This document shows positions 63,689-64,000 of a stretch of 64,000 bases of DNA, one piece after another. The position numbers and the translations under genes were made by a program. The notes below the pieces were generated by a model, which saw only the letters and a program-made list of their open reading frames with translations, was not told where the DNA came from and did not search any database. Source of the DNA: Actinomycetospora callitridis (lineage in GTDB: Bacteria > Actinomycetota > Actinomycetes > Mycobacteriales > Pseudonocardiaceae); the NCBI RefSeq assembly GCF_028737265.1, contig NZ_JAQZAK010000001.1, positions 62,001 to 126,000 on the forward strand, read 5' to 3'. Position 1 is the stretch's first letter. The number at the start of each line of letters is the position of its first letter.

Positions 63689-64000
63689 TCAGGGCCGGGG
63701 CGCGCCGTGATACGTGCCGAACTGCCAGTGGTTGCCCTCCGGGTCGCGCACGGCGACGTCGTGGGAGCCGTAGTCGGTGTCGTAGGGGCCCTGGGTGACC
63801 TCGCCGCCGCCGTGATCCCGGACCCGCGCGGCGATGGCGTCGATCTCGGCGGCGTCGGGCACGACGACGTAGGCGGTGAACGAGCCGGAGGACGTCGCGC
63901 GCACGTCGGTGCCCGGGCGCTGCTGGCCCATCATGATCCCGCCGCCGCTGGGCCAGGCCAGCTCGGCGTGCTGCACGACGCCGGAGTCGTCGGCGTACGC
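63689..64000 (-). CDS. VOC-family (glyoxalase/PhnB-like) protein, 5' truncated
   Basis: The last ~103 codons are visible; the frame stays open to the window edge, so the start is outside. Pattern HAELAWPSGGGIMMGQQRPG, AYVVVPDAAEIDAIAARV and VAVRDPEGNHWQFGTY is typical of VOC proteins (GHHW/HWQFG metal/ligand motif). Function unknown; related proteins are glyoxalases, dioxygenases or resistance proteins. Confidence 0.8.
   Translation of the reverse strand, partial: AYADDSGVVQHAELAWPSGGGIMMGQQRPGTDVRATSSGSFTAYVVVPDAAEIDAIAARVRDHGGGEVTQGPYDTDYGSHDVAVRDPEGNHWQFGTYHGAPRP

Overview
The window is chromosomal DNA of a very high-GC actinobacterium, most likely a Pseudonocardiaceae member (Actinomycetospora or Pseudonocardia would fit; the genus is inferred). 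Evidence: the mycothiol enzyme MscR; the actinobacterial families SepH, DUF2530, DUF2537 and DUF1707; a BldM-like regulator; many GTG starts; GTGA stop/start overlaps inside operons; and apparently leaderless genes with a TANNNT -10 box 6-8 nt before the start codon. The order trmH-like / DUF2537 / sepH / serC / citA ... gltA resembles the M. tuberculosis Rv0881-Rv0896 region, so this is a core chromosomal backbone with accessory genes between. No rRNA, tRNA, CRISPR or prophage was seen.

Layout. 1-6.3 kb: end of a large GHKL (Hsp90-like) ATPase, two NmrA-type NAD(P)H-binding proteins, a PPOX-fold flavoprotein and an AraC regulator. 6.0-10.3 kb: DUF2530, an NCS2 purine permease, an amidase-like protein lacking the catalytic Cys, and sfnG (dimethyl sulfone monooxygenase) preceded by a leaderless cysteine-type leader peptide. 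10.4-16.3 kb: NTF2-like protein, large LuxR ATPase regulator, acyl-CoA ligase and coupled methyltransferase. 16.3-18.9 kb: membrane cytochrome b/molybdopterin oxidoreductase with a small membrane protein, divergent from a TetR gene across a clear operator. 19-25.8 kb: dodecin, MFS exporter, a decayed AraC gene, methyltransferase, GCS2-type ligase, DUF151 nuclease, TrmH methyltransferase, DUF2537. 25.8-36.6 kb: sepH, serC, citA, pdxH, MFS, NDH-2-like oxidoreductase, aldose epimerase and PfkB kinase, gltA. 36.65-37.71 kb: an IS481-family insertion with perfect 6-bp target duplication and a frameshifted transposase. 37.8-45.8 kb: photolyase, an orphan osmoprotectant-binding lipoprotein, an ABC export pair, a double-GGCT-domain protein, and MscR with its MBL hydrolase. 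46-50.7 kb: a polyhydroxyalkanoate-type set (thiolase, PhaC-like enzyme, PhaB-like reductase) and an esterase. 50.9-57.2 kb: transglycosylase, PRC-barrel protein, Glu/Asp racemase, FAR-like reductase, second NDH-2, hydrolase, aroQ. 57.3-64 kb: BldM-like regulator, HpcH aldolase, WYL regulator, VIT1 metal transporter, DUF1707 protein, an IdeR box with a strong hairpin, idi, a double NTF2-like protein and a partial VOC protein.

How it works together. Central carbon and one-carbon or B6 metabolism (serC, two citrate synthases, pdxH) sits beside division control (sepH). Thiol and formaldehyde detoxification (mscR plus MBL), sulfur scavenging (sfnG under a cysteine leader peptide), carbon storage (PHA genes) and metal homeostasis (VIT1, IdeR box) are the accessory themes. 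The observations most worth follow-up are the leader peptide on sfnG, the IdeR box followed by a perfect 16-bp hairpin (possible iron-responsive small RNA), the Cys-less amidase homologue, and the double-GGCT protein in the mycothiol operon.
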